64,000 nt of DNA, from assembly GCF_020991275.1 (NCBI RefSeq), contig NZ_JAJLQY010000003.1, positions 372,001 to 436,000 on the forward strand, in the 5' to 3' direction. A program made the position numbers and the translations under genes. Of this stretch, positions 34,563 through 43,560 are shown piece after piece. The notes beneath the pieces are model-generated. The model worked only from the letters and a program-made list of their open reading frames with translations, had not been told where the DNA came from and made no database searches. Numbering within the stretch: position 1 is the stretch's first letter; every line of letters starts with the position of its first letter. The stretch comes from Actinocorallia sp. API 0066. GTDB taxonomy: Bacteria; Actinomycetota; Actinomycetes; Streptosporangiales; Streptosporangiaceae.

Positions 34563-37500
34563 TCAGACCAGATCGTCCCACCCCCATCGCGCGGTGGGTA
34601 TAAATCGATTGTTCGGTGCGAGGAGGGAAGTCTCTCGGCCATACCGAAAAGCTCCCCGTTGTCTCGTTTCTTTGAGATAGAGCTCGAAGTGGCCGATGTT
34701 GGGGAGGCGGCCGACCAATAGCTTCAACGCACGATATGCTTCACCTTTGCGCAGCTGTTCGAGAACCTGCACCATGCCACTAGGGGTACCGCGACAGAGC
34801 CTCTCCGCAAGGGCCCGAAATTCCCAAATTTCCCCACTCTTGCGCATGGCTTCGAGAATCTGCCCATAGTCGATTTTATCGACGATCGGATATTCAGTCG
34901 CGATATGATGCGCAAGTGTGCGAAACGCTTTTTCCCCACCCTGCGTCTCCATCCTGCGCAGAATATTGAGCATGAAGCCAGTTATGTCGGCGAACTGAGG
35001 ATCCCGTGCAGCACGTTCTGCAAGCTTGATGACTGCCCCGCCCGCTTCGCGAATGTCAAGCAACATTAGTATTGAAAGCCATGCCTCAGCCGGGAGCAAT
35101 GCATTTGCGGCAATACGATCGGCTAGTCGGCGAAAGGCGTCTACTGCGTTGAACTTTTCGACAGAGTCGGGCTCATACTCTTCCATATTCCACAGCTTCA
35201 GTCCCACGATCTGAAGGGCTGACAGCACCGCACATAGAGTGCTCGCATCGGTGAGCGGAATCTCATCTGCGGCGCGATCGGCCATAACAGCAAAGGGTGC
35301 TGCGACACGGGCTGCACGCAACAGCACGAGCACTCCCGCAAAATCTGACGGATCAACGCGCAGAAGTTCGGGTGCAGCGCGGGCGACTCGGTCGGTCAAT
35401 GCGGGAGAGAAGAGCCCGTTCGCTCTCATGTTATCAAGAAATACCCCGACCCCGCCCGGATCGGCAAGCGGAAGGTCAGGTACAACCCGATAGATGCTGT
35501 CATGCAACGCAGCTCCCAACTCATGCGGAATATGCGAATTTGGCATATCGCCGAGAATTTCCCCAATGCCACCCGGATCGGCGACCACAAGCTCGGGCAA
35601 GGCAGGGATGATGAGATCGATCAACGCTCGACAAGCCTCGGCATCCCAATCCCACAAGCTAGAAACAAGTACTCCAAAATGGCCGAGTTCAGCAAAGGGG
35701 AGGTCGGAGAACAATCTCTGCACCAGCGAGGTAAAAGCGCCAGAAGCCTGACCCTCGTGTAGCATTTTTAGCAGGCTTATCAGAGCTGGAAGATCTGTGA
35801 TGGGAATTTTCGATGCAACACGGTCAGCCAAAATCTCGAACGGTCCGGTTGTCTCGACTGAGACCAATATCTCGAGTAGATCGACGAGCCCTCTAATATT
35901 TGCGATTGGTACTTGGCGGGCGGCACGGGCGGCCAGTACATTGAATTCTTCCTGGTCACTACGCAGGGATCGCAAGATCCCTGCGATATCATATGGATCA
36001 GCGCAAGAGGCATGGGTAGCAAGCCACCCGCTTGGGCGGTGGTCTGCGGGATCAATGGCCTTCATCCGCCGCAAGAGCCCGTGGCTGGACCAAGCCATCC
36101 CTTGTTGAATGTTGTGCTTGTGGAGCTGGGCTGCCTCCCGGTAGAGACCACGGCGGTCGGCGGAGACCGCGATAGCCAACAGCGTGTCCGGAGGTGCATG
36201 GCGGGCGGCACTCCAGAATTCTGGCGGGGGCAGAACGTCTTTGCGGCGGGCCTCTATCTGCTGAAGCAGATAGTCGTTGGGCTGATAGCAGGGTTGCTCT
36301 CCAGCGGCCCGGTGATGGAGCGTCAACGCGGTCAGAGCATGGCTAACGTCGGTACGGGTGCCGTCAGCCCGGTAGCCGCACGCCAGTGCCTTCAGAGCCG
36401 TCTCAAAGGTGCGGCTGTCAATAGGAAGATCCTGGGAGGACAGGTATCCGGCAGCGGCCTCGCTGAGCAGATGTGCCGGAATTAGGCCGGGGAGCCCAAG
36501 ACGACAGATGTCGATGGCCGCTGTTATCAGCGCGTGCTCAACTGGCAGGAACGGGCCCCCAGCCGAGCGGGTGGGATCACTGTCCAGATAGGCGCCGACC
36601 AGGAGCGGCCCACCGGTGAGGTGCTGGATGACCCGGCCTCCAGCGAGAGCACCGCCCACGATCGCGTCTTGCACCCGCCGGTCGCTGGCCGCCAGCGCGG
36701 CGAATGCTCGTTGTTCCTCGATCTCCAAGACCGCCGGCACTGAGATGCGGAAGGAACGTTGGATCAGCAACTCCCGTACCGCCTGCCGTCCGGGCACTCC
36801 ACCCATGGTTAGCTCCGCCCAATACGGCGAACTCCACATTGCTCCGACCGCGATCACTTGCGGCACCCGATCCAGCAGCTGCGCCAGTGCTTTAGCGGCA
36901 CGCACTCCGTTGACGCCATAAAAGAACTTCTGCGCCTCATTCAGCCAGAGCACCGTGCGTCTGGAGACACCATCACCGTCCAGCAGGGACAGCAGATCCT
37001 CGGCGTCGATGGGCCGGGCTAGCTTCCAGTCAGGCACGATCGCAGTTACGGCCTCATACAGTGCACGGGTTTTCCCAACTGACGACTCGCCCGTCAGCAT
37101 GACCAGCACCGACCGCGCAGACCCGCCAGGATCTGATATCGGCTCCAACACCTCGCGCAGGATTCGATCGTGGTCGCGTAGCAAATACGGCGTCAGTTCC
37201 TCGTTGACGGTGCCTGATGCGGGCAGAGCACGATGCACGCCCACCTCGTGGAGGGTGATTGCCGCAACGGTGCCATGCAAAGGTGCAGCAAGCGGACCAC
37301 TAGCGGCGGCTGCGGCCTCGTACAGGACCCGCCACGCGGCTGGGTCCAATATCTCGCCCGACAATCCGTGGCCAACCCTCAGCTGTTTCAATGCGGCAGC
37401 CACCACCGCCATCAGCGTGGACTGAGAGGCGGGCGTGTTCTGTCCGGCTATCCAAGCGCTCAACCGCTGCGGAGAGACCTTCTCAGCCTGGATCGGGCGC

Positions 37501-37664
37501 CGAGCGTGGCCGCTAGTCTCGGTCGCGCGTTTGGCCAGAATTTCAGTGGCCCGCCTGGCCACGCCCTGTTGGTCAAGCACACTCGCTTTCACCAGCAGTC
37601 TCAAGCGGGCAGCCAGAAGCATCCGCGGATCATCGTCGGCCGCTCCGGTCTCCGCGATGCTCAT
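34563..37664 (-). CDS. STAND-like NTPase with helical repeats (NLR-like)
   Basis: From the ATG at 37664 the product has 1,033 residues (an ATG at 37721 is also in frame). Residues 63-94 resemble an XRE-like HTH (VSPQRLSAWIAGQNTPASQSTL). The NTPase has Walker A TGESSVGKTRALYEA at about 191-205 and Walker B TVLWLNEAQKFF at about 237-248, a pattern of actinobacterial STAND-type ATPases. From about residue 560 to the end, repeats of about 40 residues built on LADRVA...P..D...L..LL..L alternate with helices. G+C is visibly lower than in flanking genes, suggesting transfer. A defence or signalling role is inferred from architecture only. Confidence 0.7.
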   Translation of the reverse strand: MSIAETGAADDDPRMLLAARLRLLVKASVLDQQGVARRATEILAKRATETSGHARRPIQAEKVSPQRLSAWIAGQNTPASQSTLMAVVAAALKQLRVGHGLSGEILDPAAWRVLYEAAAAASGPLAAPLHGTVAAITLHEVGVHRALPASGTVNEELTPYLLRDHDRILREVLEPISDPGGSARSVLVMLTGESSVGKTRALYEAVTAIVPDWKLARPIDAEDLLSLLDGDGVSRRTVLWLNEAQKFFYGVNGVRAAKALAQLLDRVPQVIAVGAMWSSPYWAELTMGGVPGRQAVRELLIQRSFRISVPAVLEIEEQRAFAALAASDRRVQDAIVGGALAGGRVIQHLTGGPLLVGAYLDSDPTRSAGGPFLPVEHALITAAIDICRLGLPGLIPAHLLSEAAAGYLSSQDLPIDSRTFETALKALACGYRADGTRTDVSHALTALTLHHRAAGEQPCYQPNDYLLQQIEARRKDVLPPPEFWSAARHAPPDTLLAIAVSADRRGLYREAAQLHKHNIQQGMAWSSHGLLRRMKAIDPADHRPSGWLATHASCADPYDIAGILRSLRSDQEEFNVLAARAARQVPIANIRGLVDLLEILVSVETTGPFEILADRVASKIPITDLPALISLLKMLHEGQASGAFTSLVQRLFSDLPFAELGHFGVLVSSLWDWDAEACRALIDLIIPALPELVVADPGGIGEILGDMPNSHIPHELGAALHDSIYRVVPDLPLADPGGVGVFLDNMRANGLFSPALTDRVARAAPELLRVDPSDFAGVLVLLRAARVAAPFAVMADRAADEIPLTDASTLCAVLSALQIVGLKLWNMEEYEPDSVEKFNAVDAFRRLADRIAANALLPAEAWLSILMLLDIREAGGAVIKLAERAARDPQFADITGFMLNILRRMETQGGEKAFRTLAHHIATEYPIVDKIDYGQILEAMRKSGEIWEFRALAERLCRGTPSGMVQVLEQLRKGEAYRALKLLVGRLPNIGHFELYLKETRQRGAFRYGRETSLLAPNNRFIPTARWGWDDLV

Positions 37665-37870
37665 GTCATCGGTTCCCGCCGCCAGCACGACGCTGTGGTG
37701 GCACACGCCTCTGCGAAACAAGGCGATCCGGTCCGGACCCGACCGGATAAGACATCGGTGCAGGTCGACGAGCGCTCCAGACGGAACAGGAGCACCGGAT
37801 CCGCTTGTGCTGGGGTCTAGTGGAGGTGCCCGGGCTACTCGGCCCGGTTCTCACATCCTCGGGAGCGCCC

Positions 37871-38092
37871 ATGTGGACCACCTTGCTGACCGTGCTGGCA
37901 ACCATTGGCATGGTGCTGGCCGCTGCCACGCGCATTCCGGACGCCATCACCCCGTTGATCCGCGCGCTCGTCCCGCTCATCGAGGCACTCGGCGAGGTTC
38001 GTGACGCGTGGGATCGGCTCCGCGCCTCCTCCCCCCAGGACAGCGACACCAACGATGGCGATACGGACTCAGTACCGCCCGGATCCCGCTGA
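37871..38092 (+). CDS. Small membrane protein divergent from the NTPase
   Basis: The ATG at 37871 has GGGAG 5 nt upstream. The 73-residue product starts MWTTLLTVLATIGMVLAAATRIPDAITPLIRALVPLIEALG, one transmembrane helix plus an amphipathic helix, then an acidic Ser/Asp tail. It is divergent from the STAND-like gene with about 200 bp between the starts and is followed by a strong hairpin. It could be an effector or accessory of that gene, or an unrelated small protein. Confidence 0.5.
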   Translation: MWTTLLTVLATIGMVLAAATRIPDAITPLIRALVPLIEALGEVRDAWDRLRASSPQDSDTNDGDTDSVPPGSR

Positions 38093-38154
38093 CAGCTTGT
38101 CATATCAGCCATCCTTGACCACAACGAAGATCATGGCATGCGAATAACCACAAA

Positions 38155-38183
38155 GCGCCAGTCCCGACATCAGGGACTGGCGC
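38155..38183. terminator. Perfect 11-bp stem terminator
   Basis: GCGCCAGTCCC and GGGACTGGCGC form a perfect 11-bp stem around a 7-base loop, 63 bp after the small membrane-protein gene. It probably ends that transcript. Confidence 0.7.
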
Positions 38184-38285
38184 TGTGCGTATGAAAACTT
38201 ACGCACAGCGACTTCGGTCATAGGGCGGAGCAATCCGTGAGACTGTCGGTACCCCCGAGGCCGTACGTTCGCCGGTAGAGAGCGC

Positions 38286-38616
38286 GTGCGCGCGGTCGAC
38301 CTGGCGGCAGATGGGTCTCCGATGAGTTCATGGCGCTTGAATGCACAAGCAAGGGCAGCCGTCAGGGTCTACAACCTCAGCCATGGCCGCCTGTTCGCTC
38401 CTACCTCTCCCTACTCACCCGAGGATGCAGTCGAACCGCAGGTCTACGAGGACGGCGGACTACGACTGTTCTTCGGCCGCCTGTCCGACAGTTCCCCCGA
38501 CACCCAGGAACAGCTCATCCTGTATTCCGGTCGTCGACCACACGCGCAGGTTCCTCGCGCTCACCCTGGCAGCCAGCGAACAGCCGGCTACTTCGGCAAC
38601 TTGGCATGCGCTCTGA
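38286..38616 (+). pseudogene. Possible frameshifted small gene
   Basis: A GTG-started frame encodes VRVYNLSHGRLFAPTSPYSPEDAVEPQVYEDGGLRLFFGRLSDSSPDTQEQLILY. A second frame then gives VVDHTRRFLALTLAASEQPATSATW to a stop at 38616. The joined reading is more protein-like than either frame alone. No family is recognised and no ribosome site is clear. Confidence 0.25.
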
Positions 38617-38630
38617 GCCACATGACCCAG

Positions 38631-39944
38631 TCATTTCGGGGGGCGAAGGAGTTTCTGCTGATTGGTAAGGGTCGTGGTGTGGAACAGCCATTCCAAAGAG
38701 GCTCGGTTGCGGCCTCGGGTCTTGCGTTCATGGCAGTTCCCGCAGACAGCGATCATGTTGATGATCTCATCTTCGCCGCGTTGTCCGAGAGGGGTGATGT
38801 GGTCGACCTGGAGCAGCGGTTCATCGTTGACGGTCCGGTCGAGCTGGTAGCCCTTGTCACCGCAGTCGGGGTTCTCACAGATGCCTCCGCTGCGGTGCAG
38901 GACGAGGGAGCGCTTGGCCGGGTCTCGGACGAACTCCTGACGGAAGGTCGCCCGGCGCTGGGTCGGGTAGCTGCGCTGGCGGAGCGACGGTTCGGCCTTC
39001 GGCCCCTTCTTCGCCGAGGCGATCTCCCTAAGTATCCGTAGGACGCCATGCGCCTGGTCAAGGGCCCTCTGTGGTGGGGGGAGTTCGGCGAGCGCCGGCC
39101 GGATGACCGGCTCGAACCAGATGCCTTCGAACAAGGATCTCAAGACGCGGGCGCACTCCCAGCTGATCGACGACAGCGGCTCCAAGATCTCGGTGATAGC
39201 GGCGTTCAACAGCCCGTTCGGGTGGGGGCCGTAGTCGGTGGAGAACTCCTGCTCGCTGTAGAAGGCGCCGTAGACTGCGGCACGGTCGACACAGACGACC
39301 TTGCGGCCGTTGAGAGTCTCGTGGATGAGGGGTTCATCCCGGAAGTAGTTTCCCGACCGGACGAGCTTTGGGGTTAGGCCGGATCGCCGCAAGTTGCGCT
39401 GGCCGCGCATGCTCTTCCACTCGGGGTCGATGAGGAGATTCGCGGCAGTTCGGCCTCGAAGGTCGATCGCCGCGAACTCACAGATGGCCGTGCGCTGGTC
39501 CAGGTTTCCCTTGGGTGGGCGGAACCTGCCGATGGTGTTGATGGCGATGATCAGGGTCGAGGGGTCCCTGAAGAGGTCGCGAGCGGTGTTGATGGCGTGG
39601 TTGCGGTCAGCGGCAACCTGGCGCTCGGTCGGCACGTCGCGGGCGCCGACGGCGTGAGCGCGCCGGTATAGCGGCACCGGGCGGTAGATAAGACGGCTCT
39701 CGCCATTCCATTCGATCTGGTGGTGCGGACCGATCGCGATCCCGTCCAGCAACAGATCGTTCAGGGGACGTAGCCGATCCAGCCCAAGTTCGTACCGGGT
39801 GGCCAAGCTGCCGGGACGCTCCGACCAGCGCGCTACGCCATCCAGCTCCTGCCTGCTCCAATCCGGCCACAATGCTACCTCCTGGCCGAAGACAGGCACC
39901 CCGAAACCCACCGGAAAACCCCACTCCACCGGAACGAACGCCAA
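38631..39944 (-). CDS. HNH endonuclease family protein
   Basis: The TTG at 39944 has AAGGGG 8 nt upstream; GTG 39977 and TTG 40001 are in-frame alternatives. The product has about 437 residues. The C-terminal 100 residues hold a zinc-type HNH domain: CENPDCGDKG, LLQVDHITPLGQRGEDEIINMIAVCGNCHERKTRG. The 300-residue N-terminal part is not recognised and may bind or sense target DNA. Its neighbours are accessory genes, so a restriction role (for example modification-dependent cleavage) is plausible but inferred. Confidence 0.7.
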   Translation of the reverse strand: MAFVPVEWGFPVGFGVPVFGQEVALWPDWSRQELDGVARWSERPGSLATRYELGLDRLRPLNDLLLDGIAIGPHHQIEWNGESRLIYRPVPLYRRAHAVGARDVPTERQVAADRNHAINTARDLFRDPSTLIIAINTIGRFRPPKGNLDQRTAICEFAAIDLRGRTAANLLIDPEWKSMRGQRNLRRSGLTPKLVRSGNYFRDEPLIHETLNGRKVVCVDRAAVYGAFYSEQEFSTDYGPHPNGLLNAAITEILEPLSSISWECARVLRSLFEGIWFEPVIRPALAELPPPQRALDQAHGVLRILREIASAKKGPKAEPSLRQRSYPTQRRATFRQEFVRDPAKRSLVLHRSGGICENPDCGDKGYQLDRTVNDEPLLQVDHITPLGQRGEDEIINMIAVCGNCHERKTRGRNRASLEWLFHTTTLTNQQKLLRPPK

Positions 39945-39977
39945 CTTTGCAGCCCCTTCGATTTCGTGACGATCCAC

Positions 39978-40566
39978 ACTAGTCGAACAAAGATACGGCA
40001 ACCAACACGATCAAGGTGGCGATTTGGGCCGACGCATAGATATGAACCGGTACTTCCGGTAGCCGACTGCGAGACTCGTCGACTTACCGATGCCACAGTC
40101 GGCAGCAAAGCAGCACCCGGTTTGAGGTCGAAGACCGCTTCGGTCCCCAGCATCGCCCAGATTACAACCCCAAGACCAAATGGGTATAAGTCCGACTCGA
40201 CACCTTATTCCGTTTCGTCCAGATATTACCCAGGGGCTGAAGGTCGAAGTATCCAACCCTCTGGCTGACGCTTCCCATCGAGAGTGAGGGGGCTGCTGTT
40301 CGGCTACCGCGTCCTCGTCGGATTGTGCCGTGCGTAGTCGTGGCTAGGATCGACGGATTCGTCTTTCCTGGCGTAATCTCCTGGCGTAGTCGGAATCCGG
40401 AGGGCCGAAGCCCGAGGGGCCGTCGGGATCCGGACCTTTCCCGACTTCGGGCTGGTACAAAATCGGCCGGGATGCCGACATCGCCTGTTCAGAGCGTCAG
40501 CGCGAACGGACAAAGCATCCTTTCTCTTCGGGACGCGGTGTCGGATGTGAGCGGCTTAGATCGGGA
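39978..40566. other. 590-bp non-coding region
   Basis: Between the HNH gene's leader and the hairpin before the RsbW-like gene I see no gene. The first 200 bp are relatively AT-rich. Around 40385-40450 several overlapping GC-rich inverted repeats (TCCGGA, GGATCCGG, CCCGACTTCGGG) could form leader structures. Confidence 0.4.
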
Positions 40567-40588
40567 GAGTGTGCTGAGTGGCACACTC
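40567..40588. promoter_or_regulatory. Hairpin upstream of the RsbW-like gene
   Basis: GAGTGTGC-TGAGTG-GCACACTC is a perfect 8-bp stem with a 6-base loop, 59 bp before the ATG. It may be a leader hairpin or an operator. Confidence 0.4.
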
Positions 40589-40647
40589 CGCGCCCGACGA
40601 TTCGGCGGAGCGCGACCTCATATCCAAGGAGAGACGGAGCTCCCGCG

Positions 40648-41091
40648 ATGACCCCTTCGACAGCGACCGACTCCGTGACATCGGTGGAGAAATCCTTCGC
40701 TGCGGTCAGCGCATCCAGCGCGGCCGTCCGGCGGTGGGTCAAGGATGAGGTGCGGGCGAAGGTAGGGCATGAGAGCGGCCACCCTGCGGCTGAGACCGCC
40801 GAGCTGGTCGTCTCGGAGTACTTTTCCAACGCGGTGCGACACGGGGTCGAGGGAGGCACGGCGGAGATCCGCCTGACCTTCACCGATGTCTCCGTGCTGG
40901 TCGAGGTTTCCAACGAGACCGCAACCGGCGGTGATCCGGCTCCGGCCGACATCGACGAGCTGGCCGAGAACGGGCGGGGGCTGGGCATCGTGGAGGCCGT
41001 CGCCTGGGACAGCGGCTGGGAACGCGGGGAGGACGGCAAAAGGCGGGCTTGGGCGCTGCTCGGCTTTGGAGAAGATCCGGGCGCTGCTTAG
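40648..41091 (+). CDS. RsbW-like ATP-binding protein (anti-sigma type)
   Basis: The 147-residue protein starts after GGAG. It is a stand-alone HATPase of the RsbW/SpoIIAB family: AAETAELVVSEYFSNAVRHG (N box), SVLVEVSNETATGGDP and ENGRGLGIVEAVAWDSGWER (G1/G2 boxes). Such proteins phosphorylate anti-anti-sigma factors or act as orphan kinases; they are numerous in actinomycetes. No sigma or STAS partner is adjacent. Its stop overlaps the convergent flavoprotein's stop by 4 bp. Confidence 0.85.
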   Translation: MTPSTATDSVTSVEKSFAAVSASSAAVRRWVKDEVRAKVGHESGHPAAETAELVVSEYFSNAVRHGVEGGTAEIRLTFTDVSVLVEVSNETATGGDPAPADIDELAENGRGLGIVEAVAWDSGWERGEDGKRRAWALLGFGEDPGAA

Positions 41092-42188
41092 CCTGATGCG
41101 CGGGACGGCCGGTAGTCGGCGAGGCTGTCGGTGCCGTGCAGGAGGTCGTTGCTGATGAGATCGGCGAGAAGGGCGGCCAAGGTGATGCCGCTGTGGGTGA
41201 AGGCGGTGTAGAGGCCCGGTCTGATCTGCCCGGTGAGTGGGAGTCCGTCGAGGGGCATCGGTCTGATGCAGCGGCGAGCTTTGTGGATGCGGACGTCCTC
41301 AAGCTCGGGCAGCCGCGAGCGTGCACGGGCGAGGAGTTCGCCGGCTCGTTCGTCGAGCTCCGCTTGCGTGGTGGTGTGGTCGGTGGCGGTGTCGGTATCG
41401 CGGGCCTCCAACACCAGGCCGCCGGTGAGGCTGTGCCTCATGTAGAGGTCGGGGCCGTGGACGACCCCCCTGACAAGCCGACGTGAAGTCGGAGTTGTGG
41501 CGGCGACCATGCACTGCGTGGTGGAGCCCGGAACACGCGGGTCGTGGACGGGCAGAGTTGTGCCGATGGTGGCGAGCAGGTCCGGTGTGCGCCAGCCGGC
41601 CGCGCAGACTGTGATGTCGGCGGTCACCGTGGTGCCGTTGTCGAGGCGTACTCCGGTGACCGCGGTACCGCTGGTGATCAGCTCGGCGCCGGTGCCTCGG
41701 ACGAGGTGGGCACCGCGCTCGACGGCGCGGCCCGCGAGGGCTTGGGCCGCCTCTTGGCCATGGATGTGGCCTTCCAACGGAAAGTGCGCGACCGTTGCGG
41801 CGGGCGGGAGGTCCAGGTGCGGCTCGGTCTTGCGGGCGGCGTCGCGGGTCAGGAGCTGTGCGGGGTAGCCCGCCGCGGCGAGGGCTGCGACGCGGTTGGC
41901 GAGATCGTCTCCGGTGTTCGACCAGGTGAGGTTTCCCGTCGGCTGGTACCAGGTGGGTCGGCCGAACTCGGCGGAGAGCCTGTCCCAAGGGCGAAGGGCT
42001 TCGGTGCGCAGCGCATGGTAGGTGCTGGGTTGGGGGCTGTTGGCGTTGATCCAGGCCAAGCTCGTCGCGGTGGTGCCGCTACCGGGCTCGCTGGCGTCCA
42101 GCAGGGTGACGGTGGAGTGAGGTGCGAGGCGGTCGGCGAGGGCGGTCCCGATGATCCCGGCGCCGACGATGAGGACCGAGGTCGGCAT
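41088..42188 (-). CDS. FAD-dependent amine/amino-acid oxidase (DAO family)
   Basis: The 366-residue protein has the Rossmann motif VLIVGAGIIGTALADRL (4-20), a DAO-type substrate domain and the C-terminal FAD block RPMPLDGLPLTGQIRPGLYTAFTHSGITLA. It would oxidise a D-amino acid or secondary amine, giving hydrogen peroxide or feeding electrons to a partner. Its ATG overlaps the stop of the upstream gene (TGATG), so it forms an operon with the split XRE/TPR regulator genes. Confidence 0.87.
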   Translation of the reverse strand: MPTSVLIVGAGIIGTALADRLAPHSTVTLLDASEPGSGTTATSLAWINANSPQPSTYHALRTEALRPWDRLSAEFGRPTWYQPTGNLTWSNTGDDLANRVAALAAAGYPAQLLTRDAARKTEPHLDLPPAATVAHFPLEGHIHGQEAAQALAGRAVERGAHLVRGTGAELITSGTAVTGVRLDNGTTVTADITVCAAGWRTPDLLATIGTTLPVHDPRVPGSTTQCMVAATTPTSRRLVRGVVHGPDLYMRHSLTGGLVLEARDTDTATDHTTTQAELDERAGELLARARSRLPELEDVRIHKARRCIRPMPLDGLPLTGQIRPGLYTAFTHSGITLAALLADLISNDLLHGTDSLADYRPSRASG

Positions 42189-43246
42189 CAGGAGCGCAGC
42201 TCCAGTTGACGGCTGGCGGTGTCGGCCATGAAGGAGCTGATGGCCCCTTGGAGGTCGCGGGCGACGGGGGTGTCGCGGTAGTGGGGAGCGGCCAGGTCGC
42301 GTTGGACGAGCCTGAGGCCGGTGGACAGGGTGTCGAGTCGTTGGTCCGGCTCGATGGCGAGGATGGGGGCGAGCTCTGCTTCCACTCCATCGAGGTTACG
42401 CGTGTCCAGGCAGGCGCGGACCGCGTCGAGGCGCGCGCACGCTTCGGCCCCGAGGAACCGTTCCATCGGAGGAGCGGTCTCGAAAAGGCCAAGAGCGGTG
42501 CGGGTTTCGCCGAGGGCGTCGCCGGGCTGGCGAAGCTCCAGGAGCACGCTGCCCGCGAGGTAGTGCTGCTGCGCCATGCTCAGTCCGAGGACTCCCCCGA
42601 CTTCGTCCGCGCCCGTTCCCCGTTCCCGGGCCGACCTCCACGCCCGCAGGGCACCGTCAGCCGCGTTGACGGCTCCCATGCGCGCGTAGGCGCGGGCTTC
42701 CAGCAGATGGAGGAGAAGAACGCCTCCGTCGGTGCCGGGATAGGTGAGACCGTCGGCGGCGAGGTCGGCGGAATCGGCGAAGGCTCCGGACCAGTACGCG
42801 AGCTTGCTCTGCGTGGCCCGCACCCAGGTGAGAGCGCCGGGGTGTTCGGCCAGGTTCGCGGCCATCCAGGCAGCGCTGGCGTGCTCGCCCGCAGCGCCGT
42901 ATGCCCCGAGGTCTCCGGCCATCCAAGCCAGGATGGAACTGAGCCGCGCGTTGATGAGGTAGAGATCCCGCGAGTGAGCCGGGCTTTGGCGTCCCTGGAG
43001 AAGCTTGGCGACCTGGCCGCGCAGACGGCGCGTGCGGTTGAGCAGAGGTAGCGGAGGACTCCACAAATAGGCTGCGGAGATCGCACGAACCTGCCGGGAC
43101 AGCTCTTCGACCAACCGATCATCGACGTTGGTGGAGGCCATCCAGGTCGCCATCGCCGCCGACTCGTCAGCGGCGGCGTCGATCGGGGTCGTGCCGTGGT
43201 CAGCCGGTGGAGCGACGGCGGTGGGAGTCGGCGCGCCCAAGCTCAT
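42188..43246 (-). CDS. TPR-like sensor part of a split XRE regulator
   Basis: The ATG at 43246 has GGAGG 9 nt upstream and overlaps the stop of the XRE fragment (ATGA). The 352-residue helical protein (LYLINARLSSILAWMAGDLGAYGAAGEHASAAWMAANLA and repeats) matches the C-terminal sensor part of long actinobacterial XRE regulators, normally joined to the HTH in one chain. Here DNA-binding and sensor parts are separate frames. It is coupled to the DAO-like gene, which it probably helped regulate. Confidence 0.7.
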   Translation of the reverse strand: MSLGAPTPTAVAPPADHGTTPIDAAADESAAMATWMASTNVDDRLVEELSRQVRAISAAYLWSPPLPLLNRTRRLRGQVAKLLQGRQSPAHSRDLYLINARLSSILAWMAGDLGAYGAAGEHASAAWMAANLAEHPGALTWVRATQSKLAYWSGAFADSADLAADGLTYPGTDGGVLLLHLLEARAYARMGAVNAADGALRAWRSARERGTGADEVGGVLGLSMAQQHYLAGSVLLELRQPGDALGETRTALGLFETAPPMERFLGAEACARLDAVRACLDTRNLDGVEAELAPILAIEPDQRLDTLSTGLRLVQRDLAAPHYRDTPVARDLQGAISSFMADTASRQLELRS

Positions 43247-43560
43247 GGTGCTGCGCCTCCGCAGGAATAGACGCCGGCGAGCTTTTGCAGCGTCGCGATG
43301 GTCGGCCGGGCCTGAGACCGGAGGTTGTTCGGCCATACTTCCCACTCGTAGACGCGATTGCGTCCTATGGGACGTTCCCGGCCGACGCTGAACCGCAGCG
43401 CGGCCTCGTCCAGGGAGAAACCGTTGGCCAACCGCCACGCTTCTCGCGGACGCTTTCCTTTGGCTCGCAGGTCAGCGAGCGCCGCCCGAGCCTTCGCGTC
43501 GACGTTGTCGGCAACCGCGGCCCTGCTGGCTCCCGACCAAAAACCTGAGCACCTTGCCGC
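43243..43560 (-). pseudogene. XRE HTH part, 5'-truncated
   Basis: The open frame reads KRPREAWRLANGFSLDEAALRFSVG, GRNRVYEWEVWPNNLRSQARPTIATLQKLAGVYSCG, the HTH region of long actinobacterial XRE regulators. It ends in an ATGA overlap with the sensor-part gene. Upstream, an in-frame TAG lies at 43561-43563, and no ATG or GTG start is seen, only a TTG within the domain. The sequence beyond about 43525 belongs to a helicase on the other strand. The 5' end seems to have been replaced at a recombination junction. Confidence 0.6.
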
